A stretch of DNA of 64,000 nucleotides, from the NCBI GenBank assembly GCA_025991245.1, contig BQMJ01000068.1:1-64000 (forward strand), written 5' to 3'. Source of the stretch: Galdieria partita. Taxonomy: Eukaryota; Rhodophyta; Bangiophyceae; Galdieriales; Galdieriaceae. The notes below the pieces were generated by a model that was given only the letters and a program-made list of their open reading frames with translations, had not been told where the DNA came from and did not search any database. Position numbers and translations under genes: made by a program. Positions 48,161 to 58,539 of this stretch are shown here, in pieces (positions within the stretch are counted from its first letter, which is position 1; each line of letters opens with the position of its first letter).

Positions 48161-49821
48161 AACTGTATTGTATCAGAACGGAGAAGGGATTGTTGATAAA
48201 TAGGATTGTGATGGAGTTGCGCAGTCAAGACCAAATGGAATGTATGGATAAGCTAAAGGTTTGCTGACTCGTTTATTTGAAATATAAAACAAACAAGAGT
48301 ACAACTTTTCATTGTACAAAAGAAAAATACTATACATGTATGAATAACAACAGTAGCAGATGAACTCGTTCTGAACCATTTTTGCATTGAAAATCCTCGG
48401 CAGGCGCTGAAGGAAATACAAAATACTAAAAAGTATAAACGAATATAAATAACATTGAACTCAAAATCACTCTCCAACAAAAGTGCTCAGGGTAATCCAC
48501 GCCACTGGCTCTGACTTGAGAGGATAAGAGAAGCCACTATTGATATGATTTGCTTACTAACTAACCAATTCTATCCGATGTCTACTCAACATGTCAACAA
48601 AAAAAGCAACGACAAGAGATATATAAATATGTCAAGCTGCATCTTTAGCATGAGAGACATACTTGCATGGCTTTGTTCAACTGCATGTTCAAGAACAACG
48701 ATATCAAGGGTTCCTCGACTATAGTTTGTCTAGTTAATAAGGAACCACATGCTGCAACAGATCTGTGAAAGTAATATATTTATTGTTTTCTCATTGATCC
48801 TTTCAAAGGTTCATCCGTTATCCTTGTCAAGAAAACGAGCATTTCGATGACAGGAATAGTAGGTACACGAAAAAAGCCTTGTAAGAAGACAATGCGACCA
48901 AGCAATCATTTCTACAAGCAAATTTCACTACGTTCCATAACAACGAGTTAAACTTCCAAGAGCCTAAACACACAAAAGACAACTCTTCTTCCAACCTTGC
49001 TCTCTGTCTTCTATTATTCCAGCAACATGATAGCGGTATTTTCCATTCTTACATAGCCCAGTAACATCGATTGCAACAAACACCAATGGATATCATAGCA
49101 AGGTAAGTGGTGTCACTCATATAACTACTAAAATGATACAAGAACACATAAATAGCCGTTTCTCTTTCCCAACGCAGTCTGCTATAAAACTGATGAAGAA
49201 CAAGCCAAATATAACGATATACAATATAGAAACTTCAATTGCTACTTCTTGAAAAGAGTTGTTATGTCCACAAGTTGAAAATAGGTAGGCAAAGCACAAC
49301 TCTTGGTAGATGTTCTATATAGCCATTGACAAAGAAAACCAGCAACTGTTTCAAAAGGTAGAATTGGATAGTAGTCTGTCTGCCTCTGAAAGAAATGATG
49401 CAAGTATATTGCCATCAATTCCTCCTTCTTCAACTACACTTCCTATTGCAAACTCTGTTTGTTGTTCTTAGGAGGCTCTTGATATCTCTAGAGACCGTTT
49501 AGACATTTCCCTTGCTGTAGCTTCCACTCTCGCACTTTGTCAGTGAGTTCCCTTTAACAAACGTTTAACAAGATTTCAAAGGAATTTAAACCCTTCAATG
49601 GATCAATCAGAAAGGGTACGAAGTGTGTGTTCAGAATGAAAAGGACATTCATTGGACATTTATCCTGTCGCGGAGAATGACTGTTAGAGTCCATGAGACT
49701 TGTGAGGTTCAAGTCTCAACATCATACAACATCTTTTTGAATTCCTTATTTCACAAATTCTGGAAGCACCGGTTAGTAACTTGTTAAGCTTTGAGATTTG
49801 GGAAGTAGTTCAAAAGTGCAT
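48161..49821. other. Spacer, possibly with a worn reverse-strand gene
   Basis: No complete gene. On the reverse strand about 48650-49430 shows protein-like stretches (for example PILPFETVAGFLCQWLYRT near 49370, VPTIPVIEMLVFLTRITDE near 48850, VEEPLISLFLNMQL near 48700) scattered through interrupted frames. The look matches the decay of the two adjacent pseudogenes, but I do not recognise a family. Confidence 0.35.
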
Positions 49822-50256
49822 ATGAATTGGAAGACAATTCTTCTATTTGGCTTGTTTCTTACTTATTTTACCCATCTTTGTATTTCAATCCAGACCTCTT
49901 CTCCGGTCGATGTTTCTCTTCCTGGCACTGAAGCAGGGGTGATTGAGCGTTTAGAAAAGTCCGTTTTTGAGTTTCTAAACCTCACAGGTCTTGATGAAAG
50001 TTCGGTTTTAAAAGTTGGGGACTTGGCTGTGGGTTCTTTGCAGTTGCTCGGTCTTCTGTTACAAGTTCGAGAAACCGGAGCGAATGAAACTATTCATCCT
50101 CCTGGAGGTTTAACTTGCAACACCCTTCAAAAGGCTGTTTGCTATTTTCACTTTGGGGCTGACATCTGTTCAACACTGGGCAGTTGTGGTCGGTTGAGTG
50201 GAGGAATTTGCAGTAACGACTATTTCATCGCTTGTGGTTTTTGTGTTTGTGGTTAA
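49822..50256 (+). CDS. Small secreted cysteine-rich protein
   Basis: A predicted 144-residue single-exon protein. I start at MNWKTILLFG (49822), which puts a classical signal peptide at the N-terminus: Lys, then the hydrophobic core ILLFGLFLTYF, with cleavage probably near CIS-IQ, residues 21-23. The middle contains ERLEKSVFEFLNLTGLD and two potential N-glycosylation sites (NLT, NET). The last 45 residues hold eight Cys (TCN, VCY, ICS, SCG, ICS, ACG, FC, VCG), enough for four disulfides. I do not recognise a family. It is likely exported or cell-wall associated. It is the first intact gene inward of the decayed zone. Confidence 0.65.
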   Translation: MNWKTILLFGLFLTYFTHLCISIQTSSPVDVSLPGTEAGVIERLEKSVFEFLNLTGLDESSVLKVGDLAVGSLQLLGLLLQVRETGANETIHPPGGLTCNTLQKAVCYFHFGADICSTLGSCGRLSGGICSNDYFIACGFCVCG

Positions 50257-51090
50257 GTTATTGTTGACTAAAAGTTGTTTATGCTCTGCTCAGTTGAAGT
50301 TGGTTGAACTCTGTATCTATTTCAACTGACTTTTCTGTTCACAAAGCATACCCAATTTCAGAGGTAATAGTCAACTCGAATGAACTCTACCGCCAGATAT
50401 TCAATAGAAAGTAAACTCGTAGCTTGTTGTTACTAAAACTAGGAAAACTTTGCCCTCGTCCTGATAAACGAAGGAGTTGTTTGACGAAATACCCTCCCCA
50501 AGTTTATAACAAGATTTCTATTCGAAAAGAGATCTCAAAGTTGATAAATATATGACCTAGTTCACCTAGGATAGCTTGCAAACCTATTTGTTGAACAAAG
50601 ACAAGTCACAACTGCTACAGCGAATATATCCAAAAAGTTGTCCAGCCCTTTCATATCATTGCGGTACATGAATAGTCAGACTCAGCTTGTTTATTCAATC
50701 GTTCCACATACACTATTGCTCTATTTGCTGTCCAGTTTGGATTCTTTCTCCTTTGGGACACATACAGTCGCAAGACAGCATGCTATCTTTGTAATCAGTA
50801 AAACAACAGACATTTGTTAGGATACTCAACAGTACTCCCAAGTCTGTAGAGAGGTTGATAACGCCCTTCCTATAGTACATTATGGAGAAATATTGTCATA
50901 GCCTATTCTATTTCATATACATTGTAGTGCAAAAAGAGACAAATATTCAATTCGTAAATTTTGGACAAGAAACGCAACGATACACAAAGGTTTATGACTA
51001 GCAGATACGAAATATACTCAAACAACAACTACGGCAACAGCACAAAGCAACAAGTACTTTCACATTTCTCTCTCTCTCTGATTCTCGCTA
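50257..51090. other. Intergenic region, nothing identified
   Basis: Lies between the secreted-protein gene and the convergent aldehyde dehydrogenase, so it holds two 3' flanks. A forward frame at 50638-50820 has no recognisable features. A short TCTCTCTCTCTCTG run lies at about 51067-51080. Confidence 0.5.
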
Positions 51091-52638
51091 TTAAAACAAA
51101 CCAGTCGGTTGAGGCGAGTAACTAATAATGATGTTCTTCAACTGTTGATAATGTTCCAAAGTCAATTTATGACATTCACGACCAAATCCAGATTTCTTGT
51201 AGCCTCCAAATGCAGCATGGGAAGGATATTCGTGATAACAGTTGACCCACACACGACCAGCTTTGATTGCTCGCGATACTCGATAAGCCTTCATAATATC
51301 TCTCGTCCACAATCCCGCACCTAAACCATAAGAAGTATCATTGGCAATTTGTATGGCTTCTTCTTCCGTACGGAATGTCGTTACACTCAATACGGGCCCA
51401 AATATTTCTTCTTGGAAGATTCTCATCTTATTATCTCCCTTGAATATCGTTGGCTCTATATAATATCCACCTTCTAGTTCACCTCCAATTGCTTTCTTTC
51501 CACTTCCCCCAACAATACATTGCGCACCTTCCTTCTTTCCCAATTCAACGTAATGAAGTATCTTGTCCATCTGTTCCGTAGATACTTGTGCACCCACCAT
51601 AGTCTCCATATTCAATGGATCTCCTTGCTTCACTTTTCCTAGTCTCTGAACAACTTTTTCAATAAACTTGTCATAAATAGATTCATGGACAAGGGCCCTC
51701 GAAGGACAAGTACAAACTTCTCCTTGATTCAATACAAACATAACACAACCTTCCACAGCCTTTTCAAAGAATTCATCATTTTCATTGGCAATATCTGCAA
51801 AGAAAATATTGGGTGATTTACCACCTAATTCTAAGGTGACAGGAATTATATTTTGTGAAGCATATTGCATAATGAGCTGTCCTGTTGTGGTTTCTCCTGT
51901 AAATGCAATTTTGGCGATTCGAGGACTACAGGCTAAAGGTTTTCCTGCTTCAGGGCCATAACCAGTTACAACGTTGATAACACCGGGTGGAACAACATTG
52001 GCCCATACTTCCATCAACACCATAATAGAAGCTGGAGTTTGTTCTGCTGGTTTGATAATAATACAATTCCCTCCGGCAAGTGCTGGTGATAACTTCCAAA
52101 TAGCCATTAATATAGGAAAGTTCCAAGGAATGATAGCTCCCACAACACCCAATGGTTCATGGAAGTGATAGGCGACTGTATTTTCTTTATGTTCAGCAAT
52201 GAATCCTTCTTGAGTTCTTACAGCTGAAGCAAAGTATCTCAAGTGGTCTGCCGCCAAAGGAATATCTGCAGCCAAGGCTTCCCTAATAGGCTTTCCATTA
52301 TCCCACACTTCTGCAACCGCTAGTTTCTCCAAGTTTTGTTCTATAGCGTCTGCCATTTGGTTCAACAACTTGGCTCTCTGCTCAAAGGTAGTGGCACCAA
52401 ATTTATCTTTTGCAGCATGAGCAGCATCTAAAGCCAGTTCTATGTCCTCTGCAGTTGAACGTGCACTCTTACAGAATACCTTTCCATTCACAGGGGAAAC
52501 GTTATCAAAGTATTGTCCCTTGACAGGAGGAACCCATTTCCCTCCAATAAAGTTCTCATACTGTGACTTGAAAGTAACTGGGCAACCACTTTCACCTGGT
52601 CTTGGATAACTCTTAGGGGAACCGTTCATTATTGTCAA
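51091..52638 (-). CDS. NAD(P)-dependent aldehyde dehydrogenase, bacterial AldB/ExaC type
   Basis: A predicted 515-residue single-exon enzyme oxidising aldehydes (probably acetaldehyde or similar) to acids. Catalytic features are all present: Asn173 in IPWNFPIL, Glu270 in [11 protein letters not shown] and the nucleophile Cys309 in [11 protein letters not shown]. The nucleotide-binding FTGETTTG lies near residue 246 and the C-terminal [11 protein letters not shown] near 485. The start YENFIGGKW...NVSPVNGK and the GEVCTCPSR signature are those of the bacterial AldB/ExaC acetaldehyde dehydrogenases, not the usual plant or animal ALDH2 type (GQCC). Length and the N-terminal [20 protein letters not shown], which is not a clear transit peptide, suggest a cytosolic enzyme. 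No intron and a bacterial-type sequence suggest transfer. It is divergent from the photolyase gene across about 560 bp. Confidence 0.95.
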   Translation of the reverse strand: MTIMNGSPKSYPRPGESGCPVTFKSQYENFIGGKWVPPVKGQYFDNVSPVNGKVFCKSARSTAEDIELALDAAHAAKDKFGATTFEQRAKLLNQMADAIEQNLEKLAVAEVWDNGKPIREALAADIPLAADHLRYFASAVRTQEGFIAEHKENTVAYHFHEPLGVVGAIIPWNFPILMAIWKLSPALAGGNCIIIKPAEQTPASIMVLMEVWANVVPPGVINVVTGYGPEAGKPLACSPRIAKIAFTGETTTGQLIMQYASQNIIPVTLELGGKSPNIFFADIANENDEFFEKAVEGCVMFVLNQGEVCTCPSRALVHESIYDKFIEKVVQRLGKVKQGDPLNMETMVGAQVSTEQMDKILHYVELGKKEGAQCIVGGSGKKAIGGELEGGYYIEPTIFKGDNKMRIFQEEIFGPVLSVTTFRTEEEAIQIANDTSYGLGAGLWTRDIMKAYRVSRAIKAGRVWVNCYHEYPSHAAFGGYKKSGFGRECHKLTLEHYQQLKNIIISYSPQPTGLF

Positions 52639-53198
52639 TCAACAAACACAATTCAACTCAACAATCAAGAAAATGGAGAGAAAAGGGTCCCATCATTTGC
52701 CTTAAATATTTCTCTTGTCCAATGGATATTCTTAGTCTGTTATCGAACATTCTTGAAGCCTCGAATATCGTTCAGTGACTGATGAATTCCTATATTGTAT
52801 AGACTGATATGTGATATGAGAATAGATTATCCAATATGATGCGTTGTCTCATAACCATGTCGTCAATCCCACTTGAAAGTTTATCACAATCAGAATAGTT
52901 CTGCTATACAATCTCCTCTGAGAAAGGTACAAGTCATCATCAGGTATCCATAAGGATTATTATTCTTTATCAAACCAAGTTACTTTGAGAACCTTACCAA
53001 GTTTTTCTAGTAAAAGGTTCCATTGCTTGCGCTTTCATTGTATTCAAATGAAAACCTTTCTCAACGATTGTTTCATCATCATAGGTTTTCTTCATATCTT
53101 AATAGAAAAAACTCAAACGCTGTAATAGTCTATCTATCCCTTGACTATAAAAACTTGTCATTTCTTATGTATTGCCTTTGTTGATTATTCACAAATTC
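52639..53198. other. Divergent promoter region, ALDH / photolyase
   Basis: Separates two divergent starts. CTATAAAAAC at 53145-53154, about 50 nt before the photolyase ATG, is a candidate TATA element. I see no open frame of interest. Confidence 0.45.
53145..53154 (+). promoter_or_regulatory. TATA-like element before the photolyase gene
   Basis: CTATAAAAAC lies about 45-54 nt upstream of the ATG at 53199. The match to a TATA box is good, but the background is AT-rich, so the support is positional only. Confidence 0.35.
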
Positions 53199-54974
53199 AT
53201 GGCTGCTTTCAACAAACTCCTCACAACTCGAATGTATTTGTGGTGGCTTTGGTGCTCCAGGAAAATCACCCGATCCAGCATACAGAGTTTTCAAACACTC
53301 TTCTTTTCGTTTCCTCTGAAAAGAGTGTCTTATTCTTGCAAACCTATTGTAATGAGTTGCCCTGTACCTAATACACGTATTCGTGTCTTAAATAGTAAGC
53401 CTGTTCAAGAAGACAGAGACTATGTATTGTACTGGATGCAAGCTGCTGTTCGTTTAGCCTACAACTATGCCTTGCAATATGCGGTATTTCGTGCGAATCA
53501 ATTAGGAAAGCCTTTGTTGATATGTTTCGGGTTGACAGACTCTTTTCCAGAAGCAAATGCACGTCACTATGCTTTCTTATTGGAGGGATTGCAAGACATA
53601 CAAAGGCAGTTGGCGCAAAGAAAGTTACAACTCTTGGTGTTTCATTCATCTCCTGAAAGAATGGTTGAAAAGTTATCCGACAAAGCGGTACAAGTAGTAG
53701 TGGACAAGAACTATCTTCGAGTAACCCATCAATGGCGTCAACGTGTTGCAACTAACATCGACTGTAGTTTTATTCAAGTGGAAACAGAGTGCATTGTTCC
53801 AGTGGAATTGGCTACGGAAAAAGAAGAATATGCTGCTAGAACTATTCGTCCTAAACTATGGAAACATGCGAACAAGTTTCTAATTCCTTGGTTGGATACT
53901 ATCCATGTAGACAACAAAATAGTCAGTATTCCTCAGATGGATGAGTTGACAGTTTTCGATTTACAAGGAGATGCCAAGAAACTAGTAGAAAGATTGAATG
54001 TAGATAAGAGTGTGCCACCAGTATCTCAATTGATTGGAGGAGAAACGGAAGCCAGAAGAAGACTTGAAGAGTTTTGTCAGTCTAAATTACGTGATTACGA
54101 AAGGCTTAGGAATGATCCTAGTTTGAATTGTGGTAAGACAGGGTATTTTGTTTTTCTCGTTTGGATCAAGTACAAAGTTTCTTTATCTAGTGAGTCATAT
54201 GTCTCCTTATTTGCATTTTGGTCACATATCTCCGATTGAAATTGTTAATCAAGTACAACAAGCCAATGCATCGAAGACTTGTAAAGATGCTTTCATAGAG
54301 GAAGTATTTATTCGAAGAGAACTCAGCTTTAATTTTTGTCATTTCTGTGACAAGTACGACACTTTTGAATGCTTACCTGCTTGGGCCAAACAGACCCTTC
54401 TTGAGCACTCCAAGGACCCAAGAAAGTATTGTTATACTTTAGAACAGTTGGAGAGAGCAGCTACGCACGATCCGTATTGGAATGCAGCACAACTTGAAAT
54501 GGTGCAAACAGGAAAGATGCACAATTATATGCGGTAAGTAAGAGAATTGATCCTTTGTTATTCAGAGAGAGAAGAAAAAACAGTATGTACTGGGGAAAGA
54601 AGGTCATCGAGTGGGTCGCTGATCCTGAAGAAGCATTTCGAATATTACTTTATTTGAATAATAAATATGAATTGGATGGAAGAGACCCCAATAGCTTTAC
54701 AGGAGTTGCTTGGTGCTTTGGTAAAGTATGGATTCTGCCGAAAGGGATTACTTTATATTTCCTAATAACCTTTTCATTATAGCATGATCGAGCACATATG
54801 GAGCGTCCTGTAACTGGAAAGTTGAGATATATGTCTGCAGAAGGATTGAGAAGGAAATTCAATATCGAGGCATATGTAAGACAATATCTACCATCAGACC
54901 AACCCAACAACGCTCTTCCAGTTATCTCTAGTCATCATCCTTATTCGCATAAAAGAAAGAGAACTACAAAGTAG
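53199..54974 (+). CDS. PHR: Class II CPD (deoxyribodipyrimidine) photolyase
   Basis: A FAD enzyme that splits cyclobutane pyrimidine dimers using blue light. Four exons (53199-54132, 54191-54533, 54584-54725, 54783-54974) with GT-AG introns of 50-58 nt give 536 residues. The antenna domain has [21 protein letters not shown] and [21 protein letters not shown]. The catalytic domain has [25 protein letters not shown] across the first junction, [16 protein letters not shown] across the second, and [22 protein letters not shown] across the third. These are standard class II landmarks. The third exon must begin at 54584; an earlier AG would insert six residues into the conserved MRMYW. About 50 extra N-terminal residues, rich in Arg/Lys/Ser/Trp, could be an organelle transit peptide, or translation may start at MSCPVPNTR. 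The 3' end lies 10 nt from the convergent bZIP gene. Confidence 0.93.
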
Positions 54975-54984
54975 TACAATCTCT

Positions 54985-56731
54985 TCAAAGATATTCCGTT
55001 TCTTCTGAGCTGAATGGAAATAATAAATTGGAAAAATTTTTCTCTTCACAGCAAATCATACGTAAACGTTCATTCTCCATTCGAAGCCTATCCAACTCAC
55101 GTACAAGTGTCTCATTCTCTATTTTCAAAGATTGATTCTCAGCTTCCAACTGATCGAGACGTGCCTATCAATATAACAATCAATACAATGATAAGCATTA
55201 TCCACATTTATCTCTATACCTTTCGCCTATTGTACGAATCCCTTGCATATTCACGGTTACGAATCTTCTTTCTCAATTTCTTATCTTCCAAAGGCATTCG
55301 AACATTTGGATGGAAAGAATTCTCTTCATCCTTGGAAGACCCCAAATAGGATACAGTAAGAGAAGCTTGAATAGGCCAACTGTTTTCATCCTTTCGCTCA
55401 CTCTTACTCCCACGTTCTCTCTTCTGTCTTCTTGCTAATAACACTTGTCTTCTTATTTTGCGATTCTGAGCAGCATCACAGTTTGGATGAGTACCTATTT
55501 CCACTTCATCATTTGTCTGTTTCAATAAACAACTGCTTTGCGAGACAGTTGATGGACTTGACTGTAATAATCTTGAAATACCCAACGACGCTAATAATAA
55601 CTGAATCATACGATGTGATAAGAATGCAAAGGTTGGTTTCGGCATTTCTCTAACAAGCATCTCGGAAGAAATAGAAATTTCCAATTGAGGACAAGAAAAA
55701 GGATCACTTTTTAGACCAAGAGAAGTATATCGATCCCCCCTATAATGTCTCAAACTACAGCGAAAGTTGCCAAAATGAATGGCACGTAACAAATCAAAAG
55801 GAATCTCCAACGAAAGACTTGCACCAGTAGAAACAGATGAAATAAAAGAGTGCTTAGTGACGAGCTCATTAAATCGTTTATGACAACGACAATGTGAGCC
55901 AGGCAACCCACAAAACCCACAAACAGCACGTTCTAAAATAAGCTTAGTACTTTCCAGGAACTTTCCCGGCGTTCTATCTTCATAATTGGCTGAGAATATG
56001 AATGCGTGATAAAACTGTTGGCAAAGAGTCAAAAACTACAAAAATCACTATGAATGAATAAACGTTATATCAATGAAAACATACTCTGGCATAATTGAGA
56101 ACTACGATGCCATTCTGGTACCAAATACACTATACAATAATGAGACATCAAACGCTCCACCAATCAATTTGCCAGGCATACCTCAAGCACTTCTCCACTT
56201 TCAATATCATAAACAGAACGCTTGCAAAAAGGTTCAAACTCTCTGCGTACGTAATCTGATGGACTAACAAGATATAATTCTCCAAAGACCTAGAGCAGTT
56301 ATGGTAGGTAAAGCTAGCATTAGTCAAACTATTGAACCTACAAAATTGAAGAGAAATCCATCCTCAAAATGACTAGGAACTAGTAATTTGAGACAGTTTT
56401 CTCCATCTGAACTGGAGTGAAGTTGAAAACCCAAGTTTCCACCGTCTCGTCTGGACTTTACCTCTTCGAGTCGGGGAGGATGCATTTCAACCGCAACACA
56501 TGACTTCCTGAACCCTTCCACAATAAAACCTTCTTCCGCAACACTATGAAAGAGCCATTTTCGGACTTTTGGAAAAGAAAGAATCCTTCGAACTGGCTTA
56601 AACTCCTGCACAACAAGCTCTGGATCACAAGAATCTTGCATGTTGTCCCCCAAAATGACAATCTCGTTTCCACCAAAAGCAAATGTTGTCACGTGTTGAA
56701 GATTACTTGACAAACTTGCAACTTTTCTCAT
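54985..56731 (-). CDS. bZIP transcription factor (five exons)
   Basis: Exons on the reverse strand: 56342-56731, 56182-56289, 56085-56129, 55220-56035 and 54985-55164. All introns are 49-55 nt, GT-AG and in phase 0, giving 512 residues. The bZIP is at the C-terminus. The basic region KKLRKKIRNREYARDSYNRRK has the N-x7-R core (NREYARDSYNR), split from the zipper by the last intron. The zipper follows with leucine heptads (ARLDQLEAENQSLKIENETL, VRELDRLRMENERL). Upstream are a CGFCGLPGSHCRCHKRF cluster (possible metal binding) and a basic KIRRQVLLARRQKRERG segment, possibly nuclear targeting. The N-terminal region has no recognised domain. The protein is nuclear by inference and its targets are unknown. 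It is divergent from RanGAP across 207 bp and convergent with the photolyase. Confidence 0.82.
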
Positions 56732-56780
56732 TAGATTCTCTTTTCACAGCAACAAGAATATCTCTACCAACATTTTACCG

Positions 56781-56800
56781 ATAAGCCCTAATAAACCCTA
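56781..56800. promoter_or_regulatory. Telo-box (interstitial telomere motif) in a divergent promoter
   Basis: ATAAGCCCTAATAAACCCTA is two units of the window's own telomeric repeat. It lies between the bZIP start (56731, reverse) and the RanGAP start (56939, forward), and is followed at once by a TA dinucleotide run (about 56803-56823). In plants AAACCCTAA telo-boxes in promoters bind TRB/Myb-type telomere-repeat factors; a role here is inference. Confidence 0.5.
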
Positions 56801-56938
56801 TATACATATATATATATATATATAGGAAAGCATCAATGAGGGAAAATGGCTTGACATAGACATGAGGGTGCGTCACATCTTAAAAGACAGTCCATTTTGT
56901 TGTTCGGATGATAGTCGTCACGTCGTCTTGTGAATTTC

Positions 56939-58312
56939 ATGACCCAGCAAAGTGGAAAAGTCTTTTGCTTTGACAGTATTAGAGAAAGGCTTTCCAAAGG
57001 GAAACTAGAGGAAATATTCAGTGAATACTTTGACAAAGTAGATAAGAATGAAGTGGTGGAGGTGAGGCTCGGTGGCAAAAGTTTTGACTTGGAAGCGGCA
57101 CAACTGGCTGCCGAAATTCTACCAACTTTGGTCAATCTGAGAGCTGTTTCTTTTGCAGATGTCATAGCAGGAAGAAAAGAGGAAGAAGGACACGGTGTTT
57201 TGAGAGTTTTGAGCTCCTCACTGGAGAGTGACCAATTATATGAACTGGACCTTAGCGACAATGCCTTGGGTGCAAAGGGAGTGGAGGCTTGCAAAAAGAT
57301 ACTTAGCGAACAGAAAAAACTCCAAGTTATCCGTTTTTGCAACAACGGTTTAGCCGCCGATGCCATTCAGTTGCTGGTTAGCTACTTGCTGGAAGGTGGA
57401 GGTCCCACAAGTCTCAAGACTATCCACTTCTTCAATAATCTGATGGAATCAGAAGGTGCAAGGAAAGTTGTGCCCTTGTTAGAACTTTCTCCAGAATTGG
57501 AAGATTTGAAGCTTGCATCACTTAGAGTTGGACAGGAAGGTATCGAACCTGTTATACTCGCGTTGAAGAATACGACTCTTTTGAAAGCACTCGACCTTTC
57601 AGATAACATATTAGGAAACAGAGGAGCTGAAAGTCTTGGCCGAATGTTTCCGTCGCTCTCCAATTTAGAAACTCTTATTCTCCGTGATACTTCGTTGGGT
57701 GATAAAGGGGCCAGAACAATCTTGCTGTGTCTGGAAAGAAGTGAAATTCGCCTCAAGGTTCTTGATATTTCTTGCAATGAACTTACTATCGAATCCTGTA
57801 AAATTTTGGCTAAATTTGTGATGCGACAAACGAGCTTAGAACGCTTGCTTGTTGAAGAGAATGAGATTGGATCTAAAGGAGTGGCCATATTAGCCAAGGC
57901 TCTTTCTTCGGGTGCTCACTCGAAATTGGTTGAGTTGAATCTCGCAGAGAATTCTATTGGAGCTGCAGGTGCAAAGGCTTTGTTTAGTGTCTTTGTGAAA
58001 CTTAAATCATTGAGGAAAGTTAACCTTTCTGGTAATTGGATAAAGCAAACTGCTATTGAACAGCTTGAGGAATCACTTGCTCAGATGAATAGAACAGAGG
58101 TGACCGTATCTTTTAGTGATAATGAATCAGAAGAGGAGGAGGAAACAGAAGAAGAAGAAGAAGAAATGAACGATAGCTTAGAAAATTTCATTGGAACTCA
58201 TGCGAATATGACGTTGGAGACTTGTAATCATTCGAAGAATGAGGAGGTTGATTCGCTGGAAAATGAGTTTTCAAAAGTTGCAGTTGGAAACAAATCAGTG
58301 ATTCATAACTAA
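56939..58312 (+). CDS. RANGAP1: Ran GTPase-activating protein (RanGAP1)
   Basis: Stimulates GTP hydrolysis by Ran on the cytoplasmic side of the nuclear envelope, setting the direction of nuclear transport. The start ATG is 56939 (MTQQSGKVF); the frame opens slightly earlier without an ATG. It is 457 residues, one exon. Ribonuclease-inhibitor-type leucine-rich repeats run from about residue 40 to 375 (LYELDLSDNALGAKGVEAC, LKALDLSDNILGNRGAESL, LVELNLAENSIGAAGAKAL). SFADVIAGRKEEE contains the predicted catalytic Arg79 in the DxxxGR context of plant and yeast RanGAPs. An acidic stretch (SEEEEETEEEEEEMND) follows the repeats as in all RanGAPs. There is no plant WPP domain and no vertebrate SUMO-target domain. 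Confidence 0.92.
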   Translation: MTQQSGKVFCFDSIRERLSKGKLEEIFSEYFDKVDKNEVVEVRLGGKSFDLEAAQLAAEILPTLVNLRAVSFADVIAGRKEEEGHGVLRVLSSSLESDQLYELDLSDNALGAKGVEACKKILSEQKKLQVIRFCNNGLAADAIQLLVSYLLEGGGPTSLKTIHFFNNLMESEGARKVVPLLELSPELEDLKLASLRVGQEGIEPVILALKNTTLLKALDLSDNILGNRGAESLGRMFPSLSNLETLILRDTSLGDKGARTILLCLERSEIRLKVLDISCNELTIESCKILAKFVMRQTSLERLLVEENEIGSKGVAILAKALSSGAHSKLVELNLAENSIGAAGAKALFSVFVKLKSLRKVNLSGNWIKQTAIEQLEESLAQMNRTEVTVSFSDNESEEEEETEEEEEEMNDSLENFIGTHANMTLETCNHSKNEEVDSLENEFSKVAVGNKSVIHN

Positions 58313-58539
58313 GGATGGCTCATCTTTAAGGCACACTCTAGTGAAATACGATACGATTGGGAAAGTTTTAGAGGTTTCTAAAATATGGATATGTATATTT
58401 GTTATCAGGAACTTTACAACTTCCTATAAAGTTTTGAATCTTTTTTAGGAACTGTTGTTTATATGTTCAGGAAATATGAGACAAATCTCACAATAGCAAT
58501 GGAATGTCTACCCATTCGGTATTATAATAGTGAAGATTT

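Noticed and set aside
47938-48234. 98-codon reverse frame
   Set aside because: It lies antisense to the NFU1 relic, which explains the sequence.
49690-49725. GAGGTTCAAGTCTC resembling a tRNA T arm
   Set aside because: The stem has mismatches and no acceptor or D arm can be drawn upstream.
57382-57897. 171-codon reverse frame inside RanGAP, and the 177-codon reverse frame at 56833-57366
   Set aside because: Both are antisense shadows of the leucine-rich-repeat gene.
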